DNA of 63,742 nt, from positions 1 through 63,742 of the forward strand of contig NZ_QGMX01000013.1 of assembly GCF_003336745.1 (NCBI RefSeq), read 5' to 3'. The translations under genes and the position numbers were made by a program. This DNA is from Thermus caldifontis. Lineage in GTDB: Bacteria > Deinococcota > Deinococci > Deinococcales > Thermaceae. The stretch's first letter is position 1; each line of letters starts with the position of its first letter. This document shows positions 1 through 8,599 of the stretch, piece by piece. The notes under the pieces are model-generated. The model searched no databases. It saw only the letters and a list, made by a program, of their open reading frames with translations, and had not been told where the DNA came from.

Positions 1-484
1 TGGCCGGGTGGACAAAGGCCTTCAAGAGACGGCCCCCCGTGTCCGTCAGGATCTGCCGCTTTCGCTTTGGGGCCCCTACCCCAAATGAACTGCCCTTTGA
101 CCTTCTTCGCCCCGTCGTGTCCCCGGGGCCCCCCTTTTCCCCTGTCTTCACCGATTGGCTGTCCATCACCAAGGCGCTGGGGGAAGCATACCGCCCTTCC
201 CGTTCCCGGTCACGGCGGACCAGGGCCTGGGCTACCCTCTCCCAAACCCCCTCCTTCTGCCACTTGCGGAAGGGGTGGTAGACCGTGGACCAATGGGGCA
301 GGTCATGGGGCATGGCCCGCCACTTGATGCCGCCCTCCAGAACGTAGAGGATAGCGTTAACAATCTCCCTCCTGGGCACCTTAGCGGGTCGGCCGCCGGG
401 CTTGGGGGCGGGGATCAACGGCTCCAGGATGGCCCACTCCTCGTCCGTAAGGTCGCTGGGGTAAAATCTGCGTGTAGGGTTCAT
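1..484 (-). CDS. IS5-family transposase, N-terminal part (runs off window; probably defective)
   Basis: The frame from ATG 484 stays open to the window edge (161 codons). Residues 11-25 carry the DLTDEEWAILEPLIP signature of the N-terminal domain of IS5-type transposases. W55-R56-A57-M58-P59 and the ST-VYH segment near residues 66-70 are typical of the family. D108 in ALVMDSQSVK is the expected first acidic residue of the DDE triad; the second and third would lie beyond the edge. Residues 121-140 do not look like the family: the expected RGHDGAKKVKG is present in the +1 frame, as if one C were lost near base 125 and 28 bases gained at 65-92. The normal frame (RKRQILTDTGG) then resumes. The product is therefore probably inactive unless this stretch is tolerated. 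Confidence 0.85.
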   Translation of the reverse strand, partial: MNPTRRFYPSDLTDEEWAILEPLIPAPKPGGRPAKVPRREIVNAILYVLEGGIKWRAMPHDLPHWSTVYHPFRKWQKEGVWERVAQALVRRDREREGRYASPSALVMDSQSVKTGEKGGPGDTTGRRRSKGSSFGVGAPKRKRQILTDTGGRLLKAFVHPA

Positions 485-518
485 GTGCAGAGTATAGCAG
501 ACTTTTACAACAGTCTCT
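1..518 (-). mobile_element. IS5-family insertion sequence, right end only (cut by window edge)
   Basis: This is the 5' (transposase-start) end of an IS5-family element read on the minus strand; the other end lies outside the window. The inner part encodes the transposase. About 30 bases lie between its ATG (484) and the end of the element near 517-520, where the sequence changes abruptly into the reading frame of a surface protein (from 519). The exact terminal inverted repeat and target duplication cannot be set without the left end. The boundary is inferred from where the surface-protein frame becomes sensible protein. Confidence 0.75.
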
Positions 519-2075
519 TACACCAACACCCTCCCCCCAGGGGCCCTACAAACCAACCTCGGGGCCAATCAGGAAGCGGCCAGCGCCACCCTGGAAGTAA
601 TAGGGTATACCCTGTCCGGCTCCGTCTACCACGACGGGGAGCCGGATGGGCTGAAAGGGCCCAGCGAGGACTGGTCCACGGGAACCACGGTCTACGTCAA
701 CCTGGTGCAGGGGAACACCGTGGTGGCCTCGGCCACCGTGGCCCCCGGCACCGGGGCCTTCTCCTTCCCGGGCGTGCCCCCGGGCTCCTACTCCCTGGTG
801 GTGGCCACCTCGCCCAGTAGCCCCACCCCGCAGGCTCCCCCGGGTTGGATCTTCATCAACCCCGGGAATGGAAAACGGGACATTGTGGTCACCGCCCACC
901 TGCAGGGCCTGGACTTTGGCCTCTTCCATGGAGGGGTGATCCAGGGGCAAGTCTTCTACGACGACGGCCTCGGGGGAGGCACCGCCAACAACGCCCTGCG
1001 GGATGGCGGGGAAAGGGGCGCAGGAGGGGTAACGGTCACCGCCACCGACGGCACCCACACCCGCACCGCCCTCACCGACGGAAATGGGTTCTACCGCCTG
1101 TACATCCCCTACTCCTGGGGGAATGTAACCCTCTCCCACCCCCTTCGCCCGGCCACCGGCCATAACGATGGCCAAGGTGGGGTCTCCCTGGTGGGAAGCT
1201 GGGCAGATGCCATGGGCCCAGGCTCCTCAGGGGCTACGGTTTCTTTAGGCTCCGCCTCCAACTTGGCAGGCAACATCTGGGAGCGAAACTTCGGCGTGGT
1301 GCGGGATAGCCGCTTCTACCCCGATGGCTCCGGCCAGACCACCTCCCCAGGGGTGTACACCTTCTCCCACTGGTACCGCCCAGGCACCCTGGGAAGCGTG
1401 ACCTTAAGCCTCCTCTCGCCCCCCAACCCCCGTTACGCCTACCAGGTACGGCTGGACCTGGACTGCGATGGCGCCTTTGGCCCCGGGGAAGACTGGGCCT
1501 CCTTCCCCTACACCTTCACCGTGACGGGCAACTGGCCCAGGGAGGCCGAGGGTAGCCTCAGGGCCTGCCTGGTGGAGGTCCGAACCCTGGTGCCCGCTGG
1601 GGAACCCGTGGGCGCCACGGACATCGCCCTCCTGGAAGCGAGGCTTACCTGGGCCAACAACGCCAACGTCCAGGAACCCGACACCCTCACCGACACCCTG
1701 CAGGTGACAGGTGGGGAGGTGCGCCTGGATAAGCAGGTGCGCAACGTCTCCCAAAACACCCCTTTCTCCACCACCGCCCAGGGCAAACCCCTTGAGGTCT
1801 TGGAGTACTGCATCGCCTACCGCAACCTGGGCACCCAACCGGTAACGGACTTTGTCCTTTCCGACCCCGTCCCCTTCTTCACCGAGGCCCTTACCTCCGT
1901 GGCTGACTACGGGGGCAAGGCCATCCGGTGGACCCACGGGGGGTCCACCCAGTACCTCACCGCCCAAACTGGGGACGATGCCGGAGAAATCGCCAGCGGC
2001 CTAGTAAGGGTGGCCGTGGGCACCGTGGGGCCAGGGGAGATGGGAGAGGTATGTTACCGGGTGAAAATCCGCTAG
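519..2075 (+). pseudogene. 3' remnant of a secreted SdrD_B/DUF11 repeat protein, cut by the IS element
   Basis: An open frame continues from the IS boundary (519) to TAG 2073-2075, about 518 codons, with no credible start: the first in-frame GTG (705) lies inside a domain. Sense protein begins at the junction (TNTLPPGALQTNLGANQEA), as in DUF11-type repeats. Two SdrD_B-like beta domains follow, one starting GSVYHDGEPDG and one starting GQVFYDD with ALTDGNGFYRL near its end. A C-terminal DUF11-like module (LDKQVRNVSQNTPF, YCIAYRNLGTQPVTDFVLSDPV) ends the protein. Such proteins are normally exported and attached to the surface; no C-terminal anchor is seen. The 5' part of the gene is expected to the left of the IS. 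The stop codon shares a CTAG palindrome with the stop of the convergent gene. Confidence 0.8.
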
Positions 2076-3406
2076 GCCCCTTCCCCGGGACTCTTCCCTT
2101 GGGGAAGAGAAACCCCAGGATGGCTCCGGGGAAGGAGCCTCCTCTCCCAGGCCACCTTTAGGAGCTCCTCCCGGAAATCGGGGTGGGCGATGTGGATGAG
2201 GGCCATGGCCCTTTCCCCTAGGGAGCGGCCAAAGAGCTCGGCGATGCCCCACTCGGTGACCACGTAGTGCACATCGGCCCGGGTGGTAACCACCCCTGCA
2301 CCCGGTTTCAGGTAGGGGACGATGCGGCTATGCCCCTTGGCGGTGGAGGGGAGGGCGATGATGGGCTTGCCCCCCTCGCTTCTCGCCGCCCCCCGGATGA
2401 AATCCAGCTGGCCGCCAAAGCCCGAGTAGATGCGGGTACCGATGGAGTCCGCCACCACCTGGCCGGTGAGGTCCACCTCGATGGCGGAGTTGATGGCCAC
2501 CATCTTGCGGTTTTGGGCCACCACGAAGGGGTCGTTCACGTAATCGGCGGGGTGGAGCTCAAAGAGGGGGTTGTCGTGGACGAAACGGTAAAGCCGTTCC
2601 GAGCCCAGGACAAAGGTGCCGATCACCTTGCCGGGGTGAAGGGTTTTCCGGGCCCCGGTGATAAGGCCCTTTTCAAAGGCCTCCAACACCCCATCCGAGA
2701 TCATCTCCGTGTGGACCCCAAGGTCGCGCCGGCCCTCGAGGCTGGCCAAAACGGCATCGGGGATGGCCCCGATGCCCATCTGCAAGGTGGCCCCGTCCTC
2801 TATGAGGCTCGCCACGTGCTCCCCTATCCTCCGCTCCACCTCGCCAAACCCCTCCCGCCTAAGCTCGGGCAAGGGCCAGTCCAGCTCCACGATGGCGGTG
2901 AAGCGGGAAACGTGCACGAAGGTATCCCCCAGGGTTCTGGGCATCCTGGGGTTCACCATGGCGATAACCAGGGGGGCGGCCTCGAGGGCCGCCTTGGTGG
3001 CGATCACCTCCACCCCCAAGGAGCAAAACCCGTGCTCGTCGGGAGGGGATACCTGGACGATGGCGGCATCCAGGGGCAGGATGCGCCTCTTGAAAAGCCA
3101 AGGCACCTGGTGGAGCATGACGGGCACGTAGTCGGCCCGGCCCTGGTTCACCGCCTCCCGGTCGGCAGGGCCCACAAAGAGGGAGCGGCGGCGGAAATGG
3201 CCCTCCATCTCTGGCGGGGCGAAGGGATCCTCCCCCATCTGCAGAAGGTGAACAAGCTCCACATTCTCCAGCTCGTCCTTGCGGGCGGCCAGGGCCTCCA
3301 GGATGGGGGTGGGGGTAGCGGCGTTTCCGGAAACGAAGACCCGCATGCCGGATCGGATGAGGGTGACGGCGTCCTCGGGGGAAGTCAACTTCTTGCGGTA
3401 GCTCAT
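2072..3406 (-). CDS. acetyl-CoA hydrolase / CoA-transferase family protein
   Basis: The 444-aa product belongs to the Ach1/Cat1/4-hydroxybutyrate CoA-transferase family, soluble enzymes that form a glutamyl-CoA thioester. The N-terminal half has VFVSGNAATPTPILEAL (residues 23-39). The C-terminal half has the catalytic Glu within GVHTEMISDGV (E234) and the GxGGQxDF motif at 329-336 (GFGGQLDF). Length matches the family (about 430-500 aa). Its start overlaps the stop of the upstream alanine dehydrogenase-like gene (ATGA, 3403-3406), so the two are probably translationally coupled. Acetyl-CoA hydrolysis, or CoA transfer between acetate, butyrate or propionate, cannot be told apart from sequence alone. 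Confidence 0.88.
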   Translation of the reverse strand: MSYRKKLTSPEDAVTLIRSGMRVFVSGNAATPTPILEALAARKDELENVELVHLLQMGEDPFAPPEMEGHFRRRSLFVGPADREAVNQGRADYVPVMLHQVPWLFKRRILPLDAAIVQVSPPDEHGFCSLGVEVIATKAALEAAPLVIAMVNPRMPRTLGDTFVHVSRFTAIVELDWPLPELRREGFGEVERRIGEHVASLIEDGATLQMGIGAIPDAVLASLEGRRDLGVHTEMISDGVLEAFEKGLITGARKTLHPGKVIGTFVLGSERLYRFVHDNPLFELHPADYVNDPFVVAQNRKMVAINSAIEVDLTGQVVADSIGTRIYSGFGGQLDFIRGAARSEGGKPIIALPSTAKGHSRIVPYLKPGAGVVTTRADVHYVVTEWGIAELFGRSLGERAMALIHIAHPDFREELLKVAWERRLLPRSHPGVSLPQGKSPGEGA

Positions 3407-4461
3407 TCCAGGTGGCCTCCTTTCTGGCCCAGGAGGAGGTAAGCCCCCTGCCGGAGCTCGGGAAGCGCCAAGGGGTCCTCCTCCACCTTTAGGAGAAAGG
3501 GCAAAAGGGTGGCGGTAAGGGCATGGCTGCTGGTACGGGGCACCAGGGCGGGAACGTTGGGGAGGCAGAAGTGGGTGATGCCCAGCTCCTGGTAAACCCC
3601 CACCCGGCTGGTCTCGGCGATCCCCCCTTGGTCAATGGCGAAGTCCAGGAGCACGGCCCCCGGGCGCATGCGGGAAAGCAGGGCCCGGCTCAGGAGGAGG
3701 GGGGCCCTTTCCCCCGGCACCGCCACCGCCCCCACTAGGACGTCGGCGAAGGCCACGTACCGCTCCAGGCGGGTCTGGGTGATGAGGGCGGTCACCGCCC
3801 CTTGGGCCTCCCTCGAGGCTTCCTCCAGAGCGGAAAGCTCCTTGTCCAGGAGGTAGACCGAGGCCCCCGTCCCCAAAAAGGAACGGGCCGCCGCCCTCCC
3901 CAAAACCCCCGCCCCCAGGATGACCACATCCGCAGGGGGAATCCCGGGCAGGCCCGAAAGGAGCACCCCGGGGCCGAAGGGGGCCTCCAAAAGCCTCCCC
4001 GCAATCTGGGGGGCCAGGCGGCCGGCGATCTCGCTCATGGCCTTGAGCACGGGGCGCCTTCCCTCCGCCCCGATGAGTTCGTACCCGATGGCGGTTAGGC
4101 CCTTTTCCGCCATGGCCTCCACCAAGGTGGACTCCGCCACCGCCAGGTGCAAAAAGGCCATCACCGTGGCCCCAGGGCGGAGGAGGGCGACCTCCTCGAG
4201 GGTGGGCCTTCCCACCTTCAAGACCACCTCCCCCCGGCCAAAGGCCTCCTCCCGGCTCACCAGCCGGGCTCCGGCCTCCTCATACAGGGCGTCGGGAAAC
4301 CCGGCCCGCTCCCCTGCCCCCCGCTCCACATAGACCCGGTGGCCCCGGTTCACCAGCTCCCGCACCCCCTGGGGGGTGAGGGCCACCCGGCCCTCCCGCA
4401 CCTCCCCAAAGGGGGGTTGGGTCTTGACCACGCCCTGTTCCTTGGGTAGGCCAAACTCCAT
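3403..4461 (-). CDS. alanine dehydrogenase-like NAD-dependent enzyme
   Basis: The 352-aa protein has the two-domain alanine dehydrogenase/transhydrogenase alpha fold. K82 (VVLKVGRP) and H105 (AFLHLAV) align with the pyruvate-binding Lys and catalytic His. The Rossmann glycine motif ILGAGVLGRAAAR starts near residue 181. Alanine dehydrogenase interconverts L-alanine and pyruvate with ammonia and NAD. The protein is slightly shorter than typical Ald (about 370 aa), and its N-terminus (MEFGLPKEQGVVKTQ) differs from the usual opening, so a different amino-acid substrate is possible. The start is supported by GGAGG nine bases upstream of ATG 4461. It is the first gene of an operon with the CoA-transferase gene. 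Confidence 0.82.
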   Translation of the reverse strand: MEFGLPKEQGVVKTQPPFGEVREGRVALTPQGVRELVNRGHRVYVERGAGERAGFPDALYEEAGARLVSREEAFGRGEVVLKVGRPTLEEVALLRPGATVMAFLHLAVAESTLVEAMAEKGLTAIGYELIGAEGRRPVLKAMSEIAGRLAPQIAGRLLEAPFGPGVLLSGLPGIPPADVVILGAGVLGRAAARSFLGTGASVYLLDKELSALEEASREAQGAVTALITQTRLERYVAFADVLVGAVAVPGERAPLLLSRALLSRMRPGAVLLDFAIDQGGIAETSRVGVYQELGITHFCLPNVPALVPRTSSHALTATLLPFLLKVEEDPLALPELRQGAYLLLGQKGGHLE

Positions 4462-4548
4462 ACCCGCCTCCTCGCCTTGAGCTTAAAGGGGAAGGGGAGG
4501 GCGGATGTCCCTTTTCCTTCTCATGGAATCCCACCCTAGGCTTTTCCT

Positions 4549-5031
4549 GTGGATGCCTTCGCCGATTGGCTCTTCGTGGTCCTGTGGGGAGCGGGGGTGC
4601 TCTTAACCCTCGTGCCCTTTGTCCCCGCCACCCTTTTGATCCTGGCCGCCGCCCTCCTCCACGAGGCCCTGGTGGGCTTCCGGGAACTTTCCTTGGGCCT
4701 GTGGCTGGCCCTAGGGGTTCTGGCCCTCCTGGCCATGAGCCTGGACAACCTGGCCACCCTCTTGGGAGCCAGGAGGTACGGAGCCGGACGGGCAGGGCTT
4801 TGGGGAGCGTTTTTGGGAGGACTCCTGGGCCTCTTCCTGGGGGTGGTGGGGGTTTTGCTCCTCCCCTTTTTGCTGGCCTGGCTCTTTGAGTACCTTTCGG
4901 GGCGCAAACCCCAGGAGGCCCTTCGGGCGGCCTGGGGCACCCTGGTGGGCCTCATGGGGGGTGTGGTGGCCAAGGCGATCCTCCACGTGGCCATGGGGCT
5001 TCTAGTGATCCGGACCATCTTTCAGGGCTAG
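4549..5031 (+). CDS. DUF456 family integral membrane protein
   Basis: The 160-aa protein is almost entirely hydrophobic, with four to five predicted membrane segments, and glycine-rich stretches (GAFLGGLLGLFLGVVGVLLLPF) typical of DUF456. The family has no established function. The start codon is GTG 4549; a TAGGCT hexamer at 4537-4542 ends six bases before it and there is no Shine-Dalgarno sequence, suggesting a leaderless transcript. It is divergent from the alanine dehydrogenase-like gene. The next gene begins about 15 bases after its stop. Confidence 0.8.
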   Translation: MDAFADWLFVVLWGAGVLLTLVPFVPATLLILAAALLHEALVGFRELSLGLWLALGVLALLAMSLDNLATLLGARRYGAGRAGLWGAFLGGLLGLFLGVVGVLLLPFLLAWLFEYLSGRKPQEALRAAWGTLVGLMGGVVAKAILHVAMGLLVIRTIFQG

Positions 5032-5046
5032 GGTATGCTTTTTCCC

Positions 5047-5289
5047 ATGGACCTGGTCCTCGTCACCCGGGAAGGATGTGGCCTGTGCGAAAAGGCAGAA
5101 AGGGCCCTTTGGACTTTGGGAATACCCTATGTGCGCCGGGATGTGGACCAAGACCCCGAGCTCTTCCGCCTCTACACCTTCCGGGTACCCGTGCTCCTTC
5201 TGGGGGATAGGGTGCTTTTGGAGGGCATCTTTGACGAGAGGTCGCTGATGGAGCTGGTGTCAAAGCTCCAAGGAGGGGGTGAGGCATGA
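5047..5289 (+). CDS. glutaredoxin-like thiol-disulfide protein
   Basis: This 80-aa thioredoxin-fold protein starts [18 protein letters not shown] and has a CxxC redox site (C11-G-L-C14) in the first helix. The [10 protein letters not shown] segment supplies the cis-proline. It resembles the DUF836/glutaredoxin-like family and is probably a cytoplasmic thiol reductant. I chose ATG 5047 rather than the in-frame ATG 5035: the latter lies inside TATGCT (5034-5039), which is placed like a -10 box exactly seven bases before 5047. The end overlaps the lgt start by four bases (ATGA), indicating coupling. Confidence 0.82.
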   Translation: MDLVLVTREGCGLCEKAERALWTLGIPYVRRDVDQDPELFRLYTFRVPVLLLGDRVLLEGIFDERSLMELVSKLQGGGEA

Positions 5290-6119
5290 ACCCCACCATG
5301 ATCCAGATCGGCCCCTTGCGCATCCAGTGGTATGGCTTTCTCCTTACCCTGGCCATCTTCATCGGCTTTGAACTGGCCAAGCGCAGGCTTAGGGCCTGGG
5401 GGTTGGATGCGGAGCGGTTTGAGGCGGTGGCCTTCTGGGCGGTGGTTTTCGGGGTGGTGGGGGCCAGGCTGGGCTATGTCCTCACCTCCCCCGGCTACTT
5501 TCTGCAGAACCCGGTGGAGGTCTTATACATCTGGCACGGGGGGCTTTCCTTCCACGGGGCCATCCTGGGCGGGGCCCTGGTCTTCCTCTACTTTCATAAG
5601 CGCAAGGGCTACCCCCTCTGGCCCTACCTGGACGCCGCCACCCCGGGGGTGGCCTTGGGCATCATCGCCGGGAGGGTCGGGAACCTGATGAACGGCTCCG
5701 ACACCGTGGGCCGCCTCACCTCCTTGCCCATCGGCTTCACCTGGCCGGAGTGGGCCAAGGGGTTTCCCGGAATCTGCCCCGGCATTGAGGATATCTCCCA
5801 GGTCTATCGGTGTGACGAGCTCCTCCGGGGACCCGTGCACCTCACCCAGATCTACGGGGCCCTGGTGGGCCTCATCCTCCTGCCCCTTTCCTACTACTGG
5901 CTTCGCAAGAAGCCCTTCTACGGGTATGCCTTTTGGAACTTTATCCTCTGGTACAGCGTGCTCCGCTCGGTTTTGGAGGAGCCCTTCCGGCTGAACCCTT
6001 TGTGGCTTCCCGTGTACCGCAATGACGAGCTGGGCATTGGCCTCTTCACCGCCACCCAGGTGGTGAGCCTGCCCCTCATCCTCCTTTCCTGGTACATGCT
6101 GCGGCGCCTGGGCCGGTAA
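5286..6119 (+). CDS. lgt: prolipoprotein diacylglyceryl transferase
   Basis: Lgt transfers diacylglycerol from phosphatidylglycerol to the lipobox cysteine of prelipoproteins in the cytoplasmic membrane. The 277-aa protein has about seven membrane segments. Family features include QWYGFLL near residue 14, VGARLGYV (R61), [10 protein letters not shown] (residues 83-92) and GRVGNLMNG (129-137). The stretch after it (about 140-185) is longer than in many Lgt proteins and contains two cysteines ([15 protein letters not shown]). A good ribosome-binding site (GGAGGGGGTGAGGC) lies before ATG 5286, inside the glutaredoxin-like gene. The final bases include the -10-like hexamer of the next gene. Confidence 0.95.
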   Translation: MNPTMIQIGPLRIQWYGFLLTLAIFIGFELAKRRLRAWGLDAERFEAVAFWAVVFGVVGARLGYVLTSPGYFLQNPVEVLYIWHGGLSFHGAILGGALVFLYFHKRKGYPLWPYLDAATPGVALGIIAGRVGNLMNGSDTVGRLTSLPIGFTWPEWAKGFPGICPGIEDISQVYRCDELLRGPVHLTQIYGALVGLILLPLSYYWLRKKPFYGYAFWNFILWYSVLRSVLEEPFRLNPLWLPVYRNDELGIGLFTATQVVSLPLILLSWYMLRRLGR

Positions 6120-6128
6120 GATAAGCCC

Positions 6129-7199
6129 ATGGTGCTTCCCCCCCGCAAGGACTCCCTCAAGTGGGGCACCTACCCTGAGGACGTCCTGCCCCTTTGGGTA
6201 GCGGACATGGACTTCCCCGTGGCCGAGCCCATCCAGAGGGCCATACGGGAAAGGGCCGAGGGGTTTTTGGGCTACCCCCCCCGGGAGGGGGACCTGGAGC
6301 TTAGGGCCCTCATCCTGGAAAGGACGGGCCTAGAGGGCGAACTGGCCTTCATGCCCGGGGTGGTGGTGGGGCTCTACGGGGCGGTGGCCGCCTTCACCGC
6401 CCCTGGCCAGGGGGTCCTGACCCAGGTCCCCGTATACCCCCCGTTTCTGGCCGCCATCCGCCAGCAAAAACGCACGGTTCTGGCCAATCCTTTGCGGGAA
6501 ACCGAGGAGGGGTACCGGCTGGACCTCGAGGGCCTGGAGCGCCTGGCCTACGCCAGCCGGCTCCTCCTCTTCTGCCACCCGCAAAACCCCACGGGCAGGG
6601 TCTTTGGGGAGGAGGAGCTTGCCGCTTTGGCCGCCATCGCCCGCAAGCACGACCTCATCGTGGTTTCCGACGAGCTCCATGCCCCTCTGACCTACGAAAA
6701 GACCCACATGCCCCTGGCCCGCTTCCTCCCCGAGCGCACCCTCACCCTGCTGGGACCGGGAAAGGCTTACAACCTGGCGGGGCTTCCCATTGGGGCGGCG
6801 GTGGGGCCTAAGCCCCTGGTGGAGGCCTTGAGGCGCCACCTGCCCCACACCTTCCCCAACGTGCTGGCCATGGCCGCCTGGAAGGCGGCCCTGAGGGAAG
6901 GGGAGGCCTGGCTTGGGGAAACCCTGGCCCGGCTTAGGGCCAACCGCCACCGGGTGGCGGCCTGGGCCAAGGAGGTGGGCCTCGGCCACGTTCCCCCGGA
7001 GGGCACCTACCTGGCCTGGTTCAAAACCCCCATTCCCCAGGCGGCCTCCTTTTTCCTCAAGGAGGCCCGGGTGGCCCTGAACCCTGGGGAAAACTTCGGG
7101 GAAGGGTACGATCGCTACGTGCGCCTCAACTTCGCCACCTACCCCGAGGTCCTGGACGAGGCCCTAAAGCGCCTTGCCGAAGCCCTAAGAAAAGCCTAA
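6129..7199 (+). CDS. MalY/PatB-type pyridoxal-phosphate C-S lyase or aminotransferase
   Basis: The 356-aa protein is a fold-type I PLP enzyme. It opens with the MalY/PatB signature [34 protein letters not shown] and [12 protein letters not shown] (Schiff-base Lys) follow in the expected order. Relatives are cystathionine beta-lyases that release homocysteine, pyruvate and ammonia, or act as C-S lyases or aminotransferases; the exact substrate is inferred, not shown. TAAGAT (6117-6122), overlapping the lgt stop, ends six bases before ATG 6129 and there is no Shine-Dalgarno sequence. The stop codon is the first base triplet of a 104-bp palindromic repeat. Confidence 0.85.
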   Translation: MVLPPRKDSLKWGTYPEDVLPLWVADMDFPVAEPIQRAIRERAEGFLGYPPREGDLELRALILERTGLEGELAFMPGVVVGLYGAVAAFTAPGQGVLTQVPVYPPFLAAIRQQKRTVLANPLRETEEGYRLDLEGLERLAYASRLLLFCHPQNPTGRVFGEEELAALAAIARKHDLIVVSDELHAPLTYEKTHMPLARFLPERTLTLLGPGKAYNLAGLPIGAAVGPKPLVEALRRHLPHTFPNVLAMAAWKAALREGEAWLGETLARLRANRHRVAAWAKEVGLGHVPPEGTYLAWFKTPIPQAASFFLKEARVALNPGENFGEGYDRYVRLNFATYPEVLDEALKRLAEALRKA

Positions 7200-7302
7200 T
7201 ACCCTTTCCTCTTGTTTCCTTCGCTAAGCCCCAACGAGATGACGCCTACCGGAGGCCCTTTCCGGGGCCCCCACCCTGGCGCAAGCCAGGGTGGGGTGGT
7301 AT
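7199..7302. repeat. 104-bp palindromic intergenic element, copy A
   Basis: The element is bounded by ATACCC (7199-7204, beginning at the last base of the upstream TAA stop) and TGGTAT (7297-7302). It contains a 12-bp stem CCCCACCCTGGC / GCCAGGGTGGGG at 7269-7280 and 7285-7296 with a GCAA loop. It is the reverse complement of copy B (12378-12481), with the same total length and high identity throughout, including CCTTTCCGGGGC and CATCTCGTTGGGG. It lies between a plus-strand gene and the minus-strand hsp20 gene, so the stem may also act as a bidirectional terminator. Confidence 0.8.
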
Positions 7303-7343
7303 AAGCTCCCCAGGGGTTCCCCGGGGGGCAAGGGCGCTCGGGC

Positions 7344-7808
7344 TTACTGGACCACCTCGATGGGGATCCGCTTGGCCCGGGCCTCGGCCACCTTGGGCAG
7401 GGTGAGATGCAGGATCCCGTGGCGGAACTCCGCCTTGGCCTGGGAGGCATCCACCTCCACGGGAAGGGTGAAGGTGCGCACGAAGGAGCCATGGGGGATT
7501 TCCTGCAGGTAGTAACGGCGCACCTTGGCCTCCTCCGCAGGCCTCACCTGGCCCCTGATGGTGAGCTTGCTGCCCTCGAGGCTCACCTCGAGGTCCTCAG
7601 GCGCCAGGCCCGGCACCGCCATCTCCAGGACCAAGGCCTCGTCGGTCTCGTAGAGGTCAGCAGGAGCCACATAGGTGGCCACGGGCCGGGCAAAGTCGCC
7701 CAAAACCTCCTCAAAGAGCCGGTTGGCCTCCTCCAGGAGGGAGAGAGGACCCCAAGTGCGGAAGGGGGTAATCTCCATGGGCCGCGCATCCCTGCGAACC
7801 AGGGCCAT
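7344..7808 (-). CDS. Hsp20/alpha-crystallin small heat-shock protein
   Basis: This is a 154-aa holdase-type chaperone that binds unfolding proteins as an oligomer in the cytoplasm. The alpha-crystallin domain spans about residues 40-140. It includes ADLYETDEALVLEMAVPGL, the beta-strand segment SLEGSKLTIRGQ, and GSFVRTFTLPVEVD. The C-terminal RIPIEV is the IxI/V tail motif that docks on neighbouring subunits. ATG 7808 (MALVRRDARP) is chosen because GGAGGTGA lies five bases upstream; the in-frame ATG at 7829 falls inside the -10 box. Transcription starts from the strong promoter described separately. Confidence 0.92.
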   Translation of the reverse strand: MALVRRDARPMEITPFRTWGPLSLLEEANRLFEEVLGDFARPVATYVAPADLYETDEALVLEMAVPGLAPEDLEVSLEGSKLTIRGQVRPAEEAKVRRYYLQEIPHGSFVRTFTLPVEVDASQAKAEFRHGILHLTLPKVAEARAKRIPIEVVQ

Positions 7809-7828
7809 ACCTATCACCTCCGGTTTCA

Positions 7829-7857
7829 CTTATATCACTTGCGCCTTGTTTTGTCAA
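7829..7857 (-). promoter_or_regulatory. housekeeping-type promoter of hsp20
   Basis: On the minus strand TTGACA (7857-7852) is followed after 17 bases by TATAAG (7834-7829). The transcript would start near 7822 and carry the GGAGGTGA ribosome-binding site. No heat-shock operator such as CIRCE was found here. Confidence 0.8.
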
Positions 7858-7893
7858 GTATCCTTATCCTCTAGCGCCTACCCATGCGCCCCC

Positions 7894-7899
7894 TATAAT
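7894..7899 (+). promoter_or_regulatory. consensus -10 box of a probably leaderless gene
   Basis: A perfect TATAAT ends seven bases before ATG 7907. With initiation at the usual distance, the mRNA would begin at or next to the start codon. No -35 or ribosome-binding site is apparent. Confidence 0.65.
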
Positions 7900-7906
7900 C
7901 AGGGGC

Positions 7907-8599
7907 ATGGAGATCCCTCCCGAAGCCGTCCTGGTGGACACCCGTCCCCGGGCCGCCTACGAGGCAGGCCACCTGCCCGGCGCCCGGCACCTGGACCTTT
8001 CCGCCCCCCGGCTTCGCCTGCGGGAAGAGGCGGAGCTTAAGGCCCTGGAAGCCGGCCTCACCGAGCTTTTCCGGGAACTGGGGCTCAAAAGCCCCGTGAT
8101 CCTTTACGACGAGGGCCTAACCAGCCGCCTCTGCCGTACCGCCTTCTTCCTGGGGCTTGGGGGGCTGGAGGTGGCGCTTTGGACCGAGGGCTGGGAAGCC
8201 CACGCCACCGAGCGGGAAGAGCCCAAACCCGAGCGCTCGGACACGATAGCCCGCCTCCGGCGGGACTGGCTCCTCACCGCAGACGAGGCGGCCAGGCACC
8301 CCCTTCTTTTGGACGTGCGGAGCCCCGAGGAATACCAGGGCAAGGTCCACCCCCCATGCTGCCCCAGAGGCGGGCGTATCCCGGGAAGCCAAAACGCCCC
8401 CCTGGAGATCTTTCTGGAGCCGGATAAGGTGCTAAAGGGGCTCGGCCTGGAGCCGGGGCAGGAGGTGGGGGTCTACTGCCACTCCGGGGCCCGGAGCGCC
8501 GTGGCCTTCTTCGTGCTGAGGAGCCTGGGGGTGAGGGCCAGGAACTACCTGGGCTCCATGCACGAGTGGCTGGCAGAAGGGCTTCCCACCGAGCCATGA
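7907..8599 (+). CDS. tandem-domain rhodanese (sulfurtransferase)
   Basis: The 230-aa protein has two rhodanese domains. The N-terminal one (about 1-105; VLVDTRPRAAYEAGHLPGAR) has no cysteine in its active-site loop (YDEGLTSRL) and is presumably structural. The C-terminal one (about 120-225) has LLLDVRSPEEYQGK, GGRIPGSQNAP and the active loop CHSGARSA with C191 as the likely persulfide carrier. Thiosulfate or 3-mercaptopyruvate may be the donor. A CC pair (C151-C152) is unusual. The start is leaderless-like. Its TGA overlaps the ATG of the next gene. Confidence 0.88.
   Translation: MEIPPEAVLVDTRPRAAYEAGHLPGARHLDLSAPRLRLREEAELKALEAGLTELFRELGLKSPVILYDEGLTSRLCRTAFFLGLGGLEVALWTEGWEAHATEREEPKPERSDTIARLRRDWLLTADEAARHPLLLDVRSPEEYQGKVHPPCCPRGGRIPGSQNAPLEIFLEPDKVLKGLGLEPGQEVGVYCHSGARSAVAFFVLRSLGVRARNYLGSMHEWLAEGLPTEP

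Noticed and set aside
2267..3442. 391-codon plus-strand frame opposite the CoA-transferase
   Set aside because: Antisense shadow; the minus-strand protein has catalytic and CoA motifs.
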